A DNA stretch of 64,000 nt, from assembly GCA_018105865.1 (NCBI GenBank), contig CM030865.1, positions 8,179,198-8,243,197 on the forward strand, read 5' to 3'. Numbering within the stretch: the first letter of the stretch is position 1; the number at the start of each line of letters is the position of its first letter. The notes beneath the pieces were generated by a model, which worked only from the letters and a program-made list of their open reading frames with translations, made no database searches and was not told where the DNA came from. Position numbers and translations under genes: made by a program. Positions 1-10,345 of the stretch are shown here, in pieces. The stretch comes from Metaphire vulgaris (taxonomy: Eukaryota; Annelida; Clitellata; Crassiclitellata; Megascolecidae).

Positions 1-215
1 GTAGCATTGCATTCCAACCATGTTCTTACAAGATGAATTGTTTGTGGAGGGTGATAAGAGTCGAAGACGTGTTGCGTCGACGTTGATCTGTCCATCTTTT
101 CTGAGGCCGACCACGAGGACGGTGGCCCAATGACAGATCCATGGAGGAAAAATGGTCCGGTCTGCACCTGCGTTGTCCACTGAGGCGGGCGACGTGGCCG
201 GACATTAGTAGATGG
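1..215 (-). mobile_element. 3'-terminal fragment of a non-LTR retrotransposon (decayed)
   Basis: Read on the minus strand, this stretch translates to a C-terminal tail of the kind that follows reverse transcriptase in RTE-like non-LTR elements. A GHVARL motif is followed by HRPRGRPQKRWTDQ. The GRP-x-KRW-x-D signature is common in such tails. No reverse transcriptase domain is visible here, and the piece runs off the left edge, so it is a remnant. The clade is inferred from the tail motif only. Confidence 0.5.
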
Positions 216-417
216 GACCAGATATTGTCATAGCTAGAGGCGGTAATTATGAGCAGAAAGGTTTCTTTGGCAATGTGTTGGTATCAACGGATTCCCAAGA
301 TGCTTCGGAGTTATGTCGTGTGAAAGTTCTCGATGGATTTAAGGTCGAATGCTGTCAGAGTTCATGTTTCTGCTTCGTAGAGAAGAACGGAAGGGACGAA
401 CGTCCTTATCCTCGTCC

Positions 418-600
418 TTGCGGATAGGTTCTTGTCCTGGTCCTTTATCCTTGTCCTTGGAGGTCAGTCCTTGTGGCCCTTGTGCGTGGGGGTAGGTCCT
501 CGACCTCGTCCTCGTCCTTGGAGGGTCAGTCCTTGTCCTTATCCTCGTCGTTGGAGGGTCAGTCCTTGTCCTTATTTTCGTCCTTAGGGGGTCGGCCCTT
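418..600. repeat. Minisatellite rich in GTCCTT/ATCCTC units
   Basis: Imperfect repetition of GTCCTTG, ATCCTCGTC and a longer unit containing GGAGGGTCAGTCC. The higher-order spacing is about 36 bases. The Ser/Leu-rich and Asp/Lys-rich open frames on both strands are products of this repetition and are not treated as genes. Confidence 0.7.
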
Positions 601-1616
601 GTTAACATCACTGCAGCTGGCCTCCCATATTCTTTTCGGGAGAACACGGTTGAGGATGCGATGCCAATGCGTCGTGTGAAGCCAATGCGATCGCAGGCCA
701 TCCGATGACTGAACGCTACTTAAGTACATGAAGACCTCGGCCTGCTCGACCAATTCGCGCCATTGGTGGTTTCTGGTGATGGTTGGGTGCCAGTGCTGAG
801 ATTTTGCAGTTTGATTCTGATCCAGGAAGTCTTCAGACCGAATCGGTCGGTCGGCAGCCGAACTGAAGCCGGTAGCATTGCCGAAATAGTGCACTTGTCG
901 TCTGTGTATGCGAGAACATTGAAACAGTGCTGGCCTATTGCTACACCAGTCAGCGATGCCCTATATTCTAGGATCCAGTCAATGGCAGCGCAGAAGAGGG
1001 CGAGAGCAGTTACACAAGTCCTGCTTCACTCCGGAGGTCACCTGAATTCTATGACGCGCACAAGAGCGTTGGTGTTTTGAAGTAGTTCAGTTAGGCCTAT
1101 TAGCCTTATTATTCAGACACTGAGTCCAAGGCTGACTTAATGTTGATATATGCCGATTCTGGAGCAATTGACCATCTCACTTAGTTAATATACCCGAAAC
1201 AGCTGCGCGCAGTCGCTTGAAGCAATGGGAACATGTCTGTAGACCCCAGTTACGCTATGGATAATCTCTTTCGTCGCTTCTTCGCGACGCTTCAGGCAAG
1301 AGAATTGACTGACGCTATTCTGTTAAGTTGTTAACATGGCATAAGAAAGTCGATGAAAATTGCTGCAAAGGAGTTAAAGTCATCCCACCAATAATAAATC
1401 CTGGCTGTGATCATGATCCTGGCTGTGATCTTAGCAATCTTGTGTGATTAAATGCTCTGCTGGAATTGCCGGAATGGAAGGATTCGCCTCAGGATCGGAA
1501 TCAAGGAATAGCTCGGAAACTCTCTCACTTAAGGTCAGATTGAATGTCGCCTTCGTCGTCAAAAGAGCGAAAATGCCTACATGGAATTTTGCAGAAGAAA
1601 AACGCTAAAGGCTTAT
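601..1616. other. No supported gene
   Basis: Short open frames occur on both strands, but none has a recognisable domain, splice context or protein-like composition. Part of the stretch next to the minisatellite may be further decayed retrotransposon sequence. Nothing else is claimed. Confidence 0.5.
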
Positions 1617-1783
<167 letters not shown>

Positions 1784-2346
1784 CAGAGCCGAATTATATC
1801 CCCAGGCCACCGCGCTTGATATGCTCCGCCCACTAGGCGGGGGGATCCCGTCTATTCAATTCAATGTAAATTCAATGTAAATAGCAGTGATTTGAAGGTT
1901 ATTTTAGCAAAAATGATGATAAAACACACATGTACAGGAACTGACATGCATGCAAACTCAAGGACAGGGAGACAGACATGTAGACAGAATGAAAGACACG
2001 CAGATTGAGAGGAAAGCCATTAGCGATGCAGCTTAAAACTAGTTTTCAAAATTTGCTCATTTACACAAGTTATCATTTTTATGTCTGACTGTCTGTATAT
2101 CTGTCTGTCTATCTTATTAGTATGCGCTCATCGATGTACAAAGCATTTTCAATGTGTCTAAAAGTAACACCTTCACTCAAAACCTTGTTATTATTATTAT
2201 CTATATATATAATTCTCGATGTCCGTCTGTCGCGTCTGTCGCGTCTGTCGCGTCTGTCCGTCCGCAACACGGCGGGTATTGCAAGACGCTGTTGTCATTG
2301 ACAACCAAATATTGTTTAATCAAAACGGAGCGTTTAACGAAGCGTC

Positions 2347-2990
2347 TTAATTGCAGCTTAAACCCACGTCCCCCCTTCCCTCACCCCATCCCTCTCCTAA
2401 TCGCCCAGGCCCCAACCTATTCCCGCCCCGGCCCCAAACCCCCTTTTCCCTTCCGTCTCCCAACCCTTTTCCCTCTCCCCATCCCTCTCCCAATCGCTCC
2501 CAAACCCCCGTTCCCCTTCCGTCTCCCCAACCCTTTTCCCTCTCCCCATCCCTCTCCCAATCGCCCCCAAAACCCCCGTTCCTCTTCCGTCTCCCCAACC
2601 CTTTTCCCCTCTCCCATCCCTCTCCCAATCGCCCCCAAACCCCGTTCCCCCTTCCGTCTCCCTAACCCTTTTCTCTCTCCCCATCCCTCTCCCAATCGCC
2701 CCCAACCCCGTTCCCTTCCCTCTCTCCATCCCTTTTCCCTCTCGCCATCCCTCTCCCAATCCCCCAAACCCCGTTCCTTCCCTCTCCCCATCCCTTTTCC
2801 CTCTCGCCATCCCTCTCCCAATCGCCCGGCCCTAACCCATACCCGCCCCACCATGCCCGACAGGCCCCAAACCCCGTTCCTTCTCTCTCCTCACCCCTCT
2901 CCCAACCCCCGTACCTCTCTGCTCCGAAAACCCGTACAACACACTTTCCTCCTCCCAAATCTCCCTTCCCTCTCCCAATGCCCTGCTCCC
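2347..2990. repeat. Polypyrimidine minisatellite inside the Helitron
   Basis: Roughly nine degenerate units of about 65 bp contain CCCTCTCCCAATCGCCC, CCGTCTCC and CCCTTTTCCCTCTCC. The plus strand is almost purely C and T over about 640 bases. All Pro/Ser-rich frames on the plus strand and Gly/Arg/Glu-rich frames on the minus strand come from this composition and are rejected as genes. Confidence 0.85.
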
Positions 2991-2993
2991 CGT

Positions 2994-2994
<1 letters not shown>

Positions 2995-3031
<37 letters not shown>
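2995..3031. repeat. (TA)n microsatellite
   Basis: An uninterrupted TA run at the end of the pyrimidine block. Confidence 0.9.
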
Positions 3032-3165
3032 CTTCCTAGCCTCAATACCTATTTTTTAAATTTTACCCCTCAAGTGGGGATTAAATTTTCAGACGCCGTC
3101 ACCGTACTGAGGATTTTTTAATTTTTGGAAAAGCGTTCTTCAGAAATGATTGATATAACGTTTTA

Positions 3166-3263
3166 AATTTGCTATATCTCAGGCTATATAGGAGCTAAAA
3201 AGATGAGGTTTGCACCATTGTTTAGATTGTTTATTCCTCTTTCTAACCGTCCGTGCAAAACAA
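3166..3263 (+). repeat. 98-bp direct repeat, copy 1
   Basis: This copy and the one at 5571-5669 share GCTATATCTCAGGCTATATA, GATGAGGTTTGCACCATTG and CTAACCGTCCGTGCAAAACA with few differences. The pair brackets the segment holding the broken gene, so that segment was inserted or duplicated inside the Helitron. Confidence 0.85.
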
Positions 3264-3900
3264 AAAAAATTGGGGGTAGAGTCCACTTTACGTCCTAAAA
3301 TATCACCCTCTCCCCCCGAAAAATGTTTAAAGCCCCCTAGCAAAATATTTTCAGCGGTAACCCCACTTTGGTCAGCGGCAAAGTTGTAAAGGGATGTCAG
3401 AGGAACAAAATCAACCAAAAAGTTTGAAAATCGGTCGACATTTGGCAAAGATCTATCAGTTCTAACCCGATGACCCCAATGTTTGAACATAACACTACGT
3501 AACAAAAAAAATATTTTTGTTTGTTCCTGGGTTCATAGCTTGTTTTCCTAGTCCCTTATGCCTAAACTAACTAGAAAACAGTTTTTGTTTCAAACTGAAT
3601 TTGCTTTTGGGGTCAGGGCAATGATATTTTGAAATTCGTGTATTATAGAACACATTCTCGGTTCACATTCAAAGCTGAGCAGACATACTTATTATTCTGG
3701 AATATTGCAAGCTGTCCATAAGTTTTTAGATCTGAACAGAATTTTCTATAACCTTCTGGAATCTTCTAGAACCCTGTTGCACTTTCTGGGAGCTTTCAGT
3801 TGCATCCGTAGACTTTTAAGAGTGCAGATTTCTTAAGCCAACGTACTAGTGTATCTTGTTGCTGAATAAGCGAATAGTGACCAGAAAAAAATTGATTTAG

Positions 3901-5290
3901 ATGGCATCAAGAGGCTGCTTGCAGCCAGCAAATGCATTCTGCTACGTTTGCATGGCACCGGTACCCTATGGCTCTGAGCTCCCCATTCCCATCCCTACAG
4001 AGAAGGATCAACTGTCTTCAGGGGAGCGCGTCAAGGCAGACAGCGAGGAAGATATTGCAGATCCAGGATGCTATTGCACAGAAATAGCTGAGATGAGAAA
4101 GCCGTACTTCCCCAATCAGAAAGATCTCAACGACCTGATCATAGACCTTTATCTCACCAAGTGCAATGCTGAGCTTCTGATGTCTAGACTCAAGGACTGG
4201 AACTTGTTGGATGAAAGTGTGCAGGTGACAGAACAGAGAAAGCGTCACGAACGTTTTTCCAAATTCTTCAGCCAGCTAGATGGGCTGTGCTTCTGCAGCA
4301 ATGTCACTGGTCTTTTTGCGGCCATAGCAATCATCTTTAACCTGAATGATGGTGCCAATTCATAGAGAGTTCATCCAAGAACCTCAAAGCCATGCTACTT
4401 CATAGTGGTAACAAGTACTTGTCTCTCCCCATGGCTCACTTTGTGCACCTGCACCTCAGAGAAGACTACACCAGTGTCAAGATGTTGCTGAGTGCCTTGA
4501 AGTATGACAACTATGGCTGCTAAGTCATTGGAGACTTCAATATGGTCAAAATGGTGACATTCCTGATGGGTCTGCAAGGCGATTTCACAACATTTCTTTG
4601 GGTTTTCTTTGCCTCTAGAACAACCGGGACACCGACGTCTGAGGTCCACTATTGTACTGTAGAAGGGATTGGCCACAGCTGACCAAGTTCACCACAGGTA
4701 AGAACAGCATCAAGTGGCAGCCGCTGATACACCGTCGAAAGATGCTCATACATCAAGTTAGGCCTCATCAAGTAATTTGTCAAGACAAGGAATCCGCAGC
4801 TTTCAAATACCTCCTAGAGCTTTTCCCACAGCTTTCGGAGGCAAAAGTCGCAGCTGGCATCTTCGTCAGACCACAGATAAAGAAGATCACACAGCGTGAC
4901 GTATTCGCCAAGAAGCTGAATAGCACGGAGAAAGGGTCTTGAAACAGTTTCGTTGCAGTATTGTATGGCTTTCTTGGCAACCACAAGGCTGAAAACTATG
5001 AGAGACTGAACCAGTCTCTCATAAAGAACCATGCCAAAATTAGATGCAAAATGTCATTGAAAGTACATATTCTTCATGCCCACCTTGACAAATTCAAGGA
5101 AAACTTGGGAGCCTACCCAGAGAAGCAAGATGAACGCTTTCATCAGGATATGCTGGACGACTCGGAACGTCGTTACCAGGGACGGTATAACAAACACGTG
5201 GTGGGGACTATGTCTGAAGTCTTCATTGAGAAAGCTATTGACAGTACAGACACAAATCTCGAAAAGCAACTCATTTCTGAATGTTTTTAA
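3901..5290 (+). pseudogene. Broken copy of a multicopy uncharacterised metazoan gene, carried in a Helitron
   Basis: A protein-like reading starts at 3901. It contains YFPNQKDLNDLI, LLMSRLKDWNLLDESVQVT, KRHERFSKFF, then (in other frames) HLREDYTSVKMLLSALKYD, GDFNMVKMVTFLMGLQG, KESAAFKYLLELFPQLSEAK, GFLGNHKAENY and KVHILHAHLDKFKENLGAYP. I recall very similar proteins as multicopy uncharacterised families in several invertebrates, but no function is known to me. Stop codons (for example after position 4365 and at 4940) and several frame changes mean it cannot make the full protein. It has no introns. An AATAAA lies at 5375-5380, so retroposition or capture of a transcript by the Helitron is possible. 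Direct 98-bp repeats flank the segment. Confidence 0.7.
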
Positions 5291-5570
5291 GTAATTTTGA
5301 CTGTTGTTGCTTATTTGCAATTAGTACATAATGTTCATTCTCGAGAAGAAAAAATGCACCTTTTCCATTGTATAAATAAACAACTTTTGTAAGCTGTGCC
5401 CATGAAAGCAAATATAATGATGAATATAGCCATGTTTGCAGATCCTTTATACATAGGCAACTGAAATATAACACTTAGAAGCCAGGAACAAAAATCGTGT
5501 TACATAGTGTAAGTATTATCGGTGAATTTCGCGAAAGTTTTGAAGTCTGCGAAAGTTTCCATTTTTTTTG

Positions 5571-5669
5571 AATTTGCTATATCTCAGGCTATATAAGAGT
5601 TAAGAAGATGAGGTTTGCACCATTGTTTAGCTTTTTTATTCCTCTTTCTAACCGTCCGTGCAAAACAAA
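5571..5669 (+). repeat. 98-bp direct repeat, copy 2
   Basis: Partner of 3166-3263. Sequence directly after this copy continues into a Helitron-protein-like fragment. This suggests copy 2 sits in the older Helitron sequence and copy 1 arose with the inserted segment. Confidence 0.8.
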
Positions 5670-5850
5670 CAGTTCAGCGTTCACGAGCTTTCCGACAATC
5701 AAGTGAGAATGAGGAGCAGGCTGTTGCTCGGCGTGAAAAGCAGCACAGCAAACAAGAGAATCAAGCACTGCATGTCGTTCGACACTGCCAAATCAGTACA
5801 CCTTCCTTGACTATCAAGGTTCAGAAAATTCCTGCGAATGGGCGTTAACT
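5665..5850 (+). pseudogene. Remnant resembling the N-terminal region of a Helitron replicase
   Basis: The translation includes QRSRAFRQSSENEEQAVARR and continues with EKQHSKQEN. Helitron proteins of animals often begin with Arg/Glu-rich repeats of this style (R-x-SE-x-EEQ-x-x-RR). Only about 60 residues are recognisable, and no Rep HUH motif or helicase follows. The similarity is to a compositional motif, so the call is tentative. Confidence 0.4.
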
Positions 5851-5893
5851 CGGTTGAAGGAAAAGGCGGCGAGTGAAGGAGAACTAATTGCGC

Positions 5894-6067
5894 AAAATGC
5901 TATTGCATTAGCGCAAAATCGGGTGGTAAAACAGACAATCTCCACCGTCATAAAATGCTATTGCATTTGCGCAAAATCGGGTGGTAAAACAGCCAATCTC
6001 CCCCGTCATAAAATGCTGTTGCATTTGCGCAAAATCGGGTGGTAGAACAGCCAATGTCCCCCGTCAT
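5894..6067 (+). repeat. Three 58-bp tandem units at the Helitron 3' end
   Basis: Units start at 5894, 5952 and 6010. Each begins AAAATGCT and contains GCGCAAAATCGGGTGGTA and CCGTCAT. The CCGTCA at the end of the third unit forms the left arm of the terminal hairpin, so the array probably grew by duplication of the 3' terminal region. Confidence 0.9.
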
Positions 6068-6087
6068 TTTTGACGGGTAAACACCTA

Positions 6088-6088
<1 letters not shown>
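6060..6088 (+). other. Helitron 3' terminus: hairpin plus CTAG
   Basis: CCCGTCA (6060-6066) and TGACGGG (6071-6077) form a 7-bp stem with a TTTT loop. Seven bases later comes CTAG (6085-6088), then host T. This is the canonical termination signal layout of a Helitron. Confidence 0.85.
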
Positions 6089-6120
<32 letters not shown>

Positions 6121-6245
6121 TATATTTTATTATTTATTATTATTATTATTTATTATTATTTATTATTATTATTAATGATCTCTCTGCCAACTCATTAGTG
6201 GCAATAGATAGTCATTATCGAATATTATTATTATGTGAAAATTCC

Positions 6246-6300
<55 letters not shown>

Positions 6301-6310
6301 CAGTCAAATT
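6089..6310. repeat. (TTA)n/(TAA)n tract with a short spacer
   Basis: A (TTA)n run continues the same tract found left of the Helitron (2189-2199). A short unique spacer follows, then (TAA)n passing into (TTA)n, which can fold back on itself. Confidence 0.8.
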
Positions 6311-6334
6311 TCTATCACTTTCAAACACTTCTGT

Positions 6335-6391
6335 CTCTTAGAATCTGTCTGTCTGTCTCTCTCTATCTCTCCCTCCCTCTCTTTCTCTCTC

Positions 6392-6422
<31 letters not shown>

Positions 6423-6586
6423 CCCTCTTTCTACCTATTTCTCCCTCCCTTCCTACCTCTCTCTCTCCCTCCCTCCCTCCTTCTCTTCCTCCCTCCCTCC
6501 CTGCCTCTCTCTCTCCCTCCCTCCCTCCCTCCCTTCCTTAATACCCCATCCCTCCATCTCTCCCTCTGTCTCTGCCTGTCTCTGTT

Positions 6587-6635
<49 letters not shown>

Positions 6636-6712
6636 GTCTCCTGTCTGTCTCCTGTCTCCTGTCTCTCTGTATATCTCTGTCTATCGGTCTGTCTTTCTAT
6701 TTGTACTCTCTT
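6335..6712. repeat. CT-rich microsatellite block
   Basis: Mixed runs of TCTG, CTAT, CTCC and CT dinucleotides. The Ser/Leu-rich open frame over it is an artefact. Confidence 0.9.
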
Positions 6713-6943
6713 TCAATTGCTTTCCTCGCAATCTGTGTGTGTCTCATTCTGTCTACATGTCTGTCTCCACTGTCCTTGAGTTTGCTTACATGTCTGTTCT
6801 TGTATATGTGTGTTTTATCATAATTTAAGTATAATTTTTGCTAAAATAGCCTTCTAGTCACTGCTATTTACATTTAACTGAATGGACGGGATCCCCCCGC
6901 CTAGTGGGCGAGCGCGGTGGCCTGGGGATATAGTTTGGCTCTG

Positions 6944-7015
6944 GCTAAGTAGGCTACGCCTATGTGAAAACCACTGTAGTAACTCTCTGCATTTAATAGC
7001 CTAGGCTTGGCGTGA
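6944..7015 (-). repeat. SINE-like hairpin repeat, second half
   Basis: It resumes with GCTAAGTAGGCTACGCCTA and continues TGTGAAAACCACTG, then CTCTCTGCATTTAATAGCCT. The same order is seen uninterrupted at 12.16 kb. Confidence 0.6.
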
Positions 7016-7505
7016 CCGATTTTATTGTAGGCCCCTACTGCTTTCAAGCAGTGACTGGTCAACAGCTAATTGCAGCCTCTATTCAGCAGGTCTTGTGAAG
7101 CGATCACCGGTCTAGAATAATATTGTGACCTCATAAAACAACAATTTAGAAAGGTGTCAACAGCTACAACTGATTTTCTTTGACATTTGTATATATATAT
7201 TTTCCTGGCGAACCTGTTTCTATCTGACAGCTGCCACAAGGTTGGCTACTTGGCCGCAAGTGTAGGCCTATGGATCCAACTAGCTAGCGGCTAGCCTAAG
7301 AGCGCCGATGGTTTGTCTATTCGAATATTGAGCGAATGTCGTCAATTTCTAGCTAAATCTGTAAAATGTTGCGATATAAATAAGTTTATCAGTATATTCG
7401 GACAATGTAATTGGTTCACAGAGTGGTTATACATCTCCATAATTATTCAACTCTCATAATATGACACTAAATATGTTAATCCCACTTGACATATTAATGT
7501 TTCAG

Positions 7506-7652
7506 GTCAATACTTGATCGCAGAATTTATTGATGAAAGCACCAACCTCCACACTTTTGAAGATACAATCTTGAGCAGAACTGTAAAAAGTCATGATCTA
7601 TCAAAATGTATTCGATTCTTCTATAGACTGTGTCAAATGATACCTACCAATG
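7506..7652 (+). CDS. MAM-domain receptor-like protein, exon A (N-terminal half of MAM domain)
   Basis: The exon follows the acceptor AATGTTTCAG and reads (G)QYLIAEFIDES, then DLSKCIRFFYRLCQM and TNG. It matches the MAM pattern of a Gly-x-Tyr strand followed by Cys-hydrophobic-x-Phe-Phe/Trp-Tyr. MAM domains are extracellular adhesion modules of about 170 residues in membrane proteins. The donor GTCAGT at 7653 would end the exon in phase 1, whereas the next exon begins in phase 0. So the true donor differs (GTGTCA at 7630 with another acceptor is possible), an exon is missing, or the junction is damaged. The start of the MAM domain and any signal peptide lie upstream and were not found; the transposon nest at 1.8-6.9 kb lies in that direction. 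Confidence 0.55.
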
Positions 7653-8274
7653 GTCAGTTCATTTACGCTAAGTTTTTCGCAGGTTCATTCTTCGTGCTTT
7701 TGTATTTTACAGGGAAAGAATGCCCTAAATCCAATTGCCATGATGTTAACGAAAATACTATGTCAAATAATCTTTCTTCATTAGCGCCGTCCAACTTTAG
7801 ACATTTTTAATTATCCACTTGAGAATATGTTGAAGCTATAAGTCTACTCATTTCTTAAATAGTATGCGTGAATTTCTATAGCGCTTTCGAGGTAGTACCC
7901 GTAGTACGGTAGTAGCTGCTTACTCCTATGCGCTTAGTCTCTGTTGAAATTGCCTAGCCTGCCCCCAACGCTCGATATCGAGTATGGGAACATTTACCTT
8001 TTACCGCCGTCACAATTGCGTAATTGTGGACAGCATTAAAGTTGAAGACGTTTGGGTTTCTTCAAACATGTGATGACTTTCTTTGCCTTGTGATTTCTAT
8101 GAATGAGCTCTCGTGAATATTTGGCTAGAATGGGTTAGTAAGCTGAGTTATAGAACCTGACAAAGCTGTGTCTCTCAGACTTTTAAAATAACTATTAATT
8201 GAGTAAGCAGTTGACACATAAGCTTGCAAACCCGGGAAATAATTAGATGTCTAAGCATTAATTTTACTATGAAG
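7653..8274. other. Intron between MAM exons A and B
   Basis: The stretch contains a repeat-like piece around 7861-8030 (TTTCTATAGCGCTTTCG, then CATTTACCTTTTACCG) resembling LINE or SINE tails elsewhere in the window. No gene is seen. Confidence 0.4.
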
Positions 8275-8421
8275 ATTCGAGTGTTTCTTACTTTACCAGA
8301 TCCAGCGACAGTGACGATAGCTAGAGTGGACAACACGACATACACTGTGCAAGGCATCCAGCCAGGAGACAGATGGAAGGAGTTTAGTTTGTCTTTACAG
8401 CCGTACGAAAAGGATTATCAG
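8275..8421 (+). CDS. MAM-domain receptor-like protein, exon B (middle of MAM domain)
   Basis: The translation is IRVFLTLPDPATVTIARVDN followed by TTYTVQGIQPGDRWKEFSLS and LQPYEKDYQ. This fits the MAM core: a hydrophobic strand, then G-D-x-W followed by alternating hydrophobics. The exon ends exactly at CAG before the strong donor GTGAAT, in phase 0, matching the phase-0 acceptor of exon C at 9493. The acceptor before 8275 (ACTATGAAG) is only moderate. The gene is on the plus strand and continues downstream. Confidence 0.65.
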
Positions 8422-9492
8422 GTGAATAAAACAAACGTTACCTTCGTTTTGCAGCATTAAAAGACTAGTGAATCAATCGATTCTAAATCTCAAACGGACA
8501 AACGCATTTCGACCATCGGCACGTGAAGAATTTAATGTTGTTGAAATTCAAGGAAAAAGAAATTTATAACAATGGTTCAATATCCGGCAAAAGCAGACAT
8601 ATGTAGGCCTACGCCTCGCTGTTTACATTTCCGGTGATGGTGGGACACTATTTGCCGATGAGCAAAACATGACGACGACAACTTCTGTATTTCAGTTTAT
8701 TGCATGGATTGCTCTTCGGAAGTCATCTGCTATCTTCTCCTTTTGTCTCTCCTCTCTCTATTTTAGCTATGTATCTTCTATCTTCGTTCTGTATCTTCCC
8801 TTTATCTTTGCTATGCATCTTCCCTGTATCTTCCCTTTGTCTTCCCTGTATATTCGCTCTCTAGCCTTTAACTCTCGATGAAAAGTGGAGGAAAATAATT
8901 CAGCGAACAATATTATTACAGTATGATTCTCATAGACCTTTGCAAGTTGACAAATGACGCATAAACTAAATACGTATTATTCATATTCGCCGAACCTGAA
9001 TAAGCCCACAGCAAGGCAGAATTAAACAGCGAATAGGCCTAATGTGCAGACCTGTAAGCATCATAGCTTAGTATCTTACTGGCGCTAAACGAACATTGGA
9101 GTTCACAAGAATGACTGATATATTTATACTAATATGATCGGATTTGACCGGAAGAACAAACGCGTGCCAAGTCAAAGCTGTATGGAAACTCATTCATTGT
9201 CGATGGGGAGCGAGGGGAGGGTACCCTGCAAAAGAGGCAGTTACGCAGGTAGTAGATCTCGATACACTGCTTATCGTGAAGTGGCTAACATGATTTTCGA
9301 TCTAGATGTCTTGTTTCGTGAAAAACTTCACAAGCGAATTCAGTTTAATTTTAGATGCATCACGGTTGTGTCATTGACTATTTCAGATAACTGACTTATT
9401 CATTAAAGAAACTATGAAAGTGTAAGCCTATATCAGTCTGCATCACTATGCAGAATGTAATGAAAGCACTTTTGTGTTTGATATTTTTTCAG
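8422..9492. other. Intron between MAM exons B and C
   Basis: Mostly A+T-rich unique-looking sequence. A tract with repeated TATCTTC/TGTATCTTCCCT lies at about 8720-8850. No gene is seen. Confidence 0.4.
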
Positions 9493-9577
9493 ATAATCAT
9501 TTCAGTAAAATATAACAATGGCATGTATTTGGCAATTGATGACATCAAATTGGAGTCTAATGGAATCTGCACGTCAG
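9493..9577 (+). CDS. MAM-domain receptor-like protein, exon C (end of MAM domain)
   Basis: After the acceptor ATTTTTTCAG the exon reads IIISVKYNNGMYLAIDDIKL and ESNGICTS. The LAIDDI motif followed by a Cys about nine residues later is the signature end of a MAM domain (usually I-A-[IL]-D-D-[IVF]). The 85-nt exon enters in phase 0, consistent with exon B, and leaves in phase 1 at a GTTCAG donor, consistent with the mucin-like exon at 14264. Together exons A-C give a recognisable MAM fold with its terminal cysteine. Confidence 0.75.
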
Positions 9578-10059
9578 GTTCAGGCAAACTACTTTAGTTT
9601 TTTATTTGTGAAAATTGTCTCCAGATTCAGTAATATTTTCCTCATTGTTTCTCAAGCTGCGTTGATAAAAACTTATTATGCACCAGCACCTTGGACATCA
9701 TATGTTCTGTTTATGATCGCCTTTTCCAAGTTACGCGATATCTTAAAGTTAACACATTTCGATTATTTGTAATATTTAAAAATCCTCTCGAACTGGTGCA
9801 TTTGCTCGTTTATTTCACAGTCGGAACATTCTATGAGACTGGGTATTGCCATTAGTGTTGATTTCATTTTCCCTTCGTTTTATACTGAAAAAGTAGGCAT
9901 ATTTTCCGAAGTCCTATTCGTCGCCCACCATGCCTTATCAGCTGTGCTGATAATTTCCAGTCAATTCCACTCCGTTGATTAAGTCTTTCTGCTGCTCTGT
10001 TGACATCAACCGCCAACCATTTTTCGTAAGCTATTCTAGTTGCTTAGAATTAGTGCACT

Positions 10060-10345
10060 CAGAGGCGTGGTAGCATCGGTTGCCAGCGCTCAGGCGAAAG
10101 ACGGATTGCGCCTCTAACTTGTCGCCAAAATGTGTTGACAAGCAAAAAACGTCATATCGTATTCCACACACTGCAATAATAGATTCTGAGAAAGTACGCA
10201 CAATTTTTCTTTGCTCTTCTTTGTTCATGACGTATGTCGGGCTATTTCTATGATTTATTATTACTTTTTTTTCGCTTGAAATTTTGCGCCCTCAAGAATT
10301 TTGCGCCCAGGGCAACCGCCCTCTGACCCCCACGCTACGCCACTG
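10060..10345. mobile_element. hAT-like MITE
   Basis: The ends are CAGAGGCGTGGTAGC and CCCACGCTACGCCACTG, flanked by a perfect 8-bp duplication AGTGCACT (10052-10059 and 10346-10353). Ends of this form with an 8-bp duplication are typical of hAT non-autonomous elements. It lies in the long intron of the MAM gene. Confidence 0.85.

Larger units (their letters stand above)
2200..6088 (+). mobile_element. Helitron (non-autonomous) inserted in a (TTA)n tract
   Basis: The left end is TCTATATATATAATTCTCG, preceded by A of a (TTA)n run. The right end has a perfect 7-bp stem hairpin (CCCGTCA-TTTT-TGACGGG), seven bases, then CTAG, followed by T of a continuing (TTA)n run. A 5' TC, a 3' hairpin plus CTRR, insertion between A and T, and no target duplication are the defining marks of Helitrons. 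Inside are a pyrimidine minisatellite, a broken multicopy gene, a fragment resembling the N-terminal part of a Helitron replicase, and three 58-bp tandem units near the 3' end. No Rep/helicase core remains, so it must have moved in trans. Confidence 0.85.
1784..6943. mobile_element. DNA element with long (about 260 bp) terminal inverted repeats, host to a Helitron
   Basis: The left end reads CAGAGCCGAATTATATCCCC. The right end is its imperfect reverse complement, finishing GGATATAGTTTGGCTCTG. Inverted similarity continues inward to about 2015 on the left and 6710 on the right, including a shared CCGCGC block, GGGGGGATCCCGTC and GACATGTAGACAGAATGA. GCTAA lies outside each end (1777-1781 and 6944-6948), a probable target duplication with two extra bases on the left. 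The element interrupts the hairpin repeat exactly. Without the nested Helitron it would be about 1.3 kb with no transposase, so it is non-autonomous. Superfamily unknown. Confidence 0.75.

Noticed and set aside
2154..3059. 300-residue Pro/Ser-rich open frame, with Gly/Arg/Glu-rich frames opposite
   Set aside because: All arise from the pyrimidine minisatellite; length is due to lack of A/G-containing stops, and no domain is present.
7514..7810. Single 98-residue gene
   Set aside because: Only the first part is coding-like (MAM); the rest reads through a plausible donor into intron.
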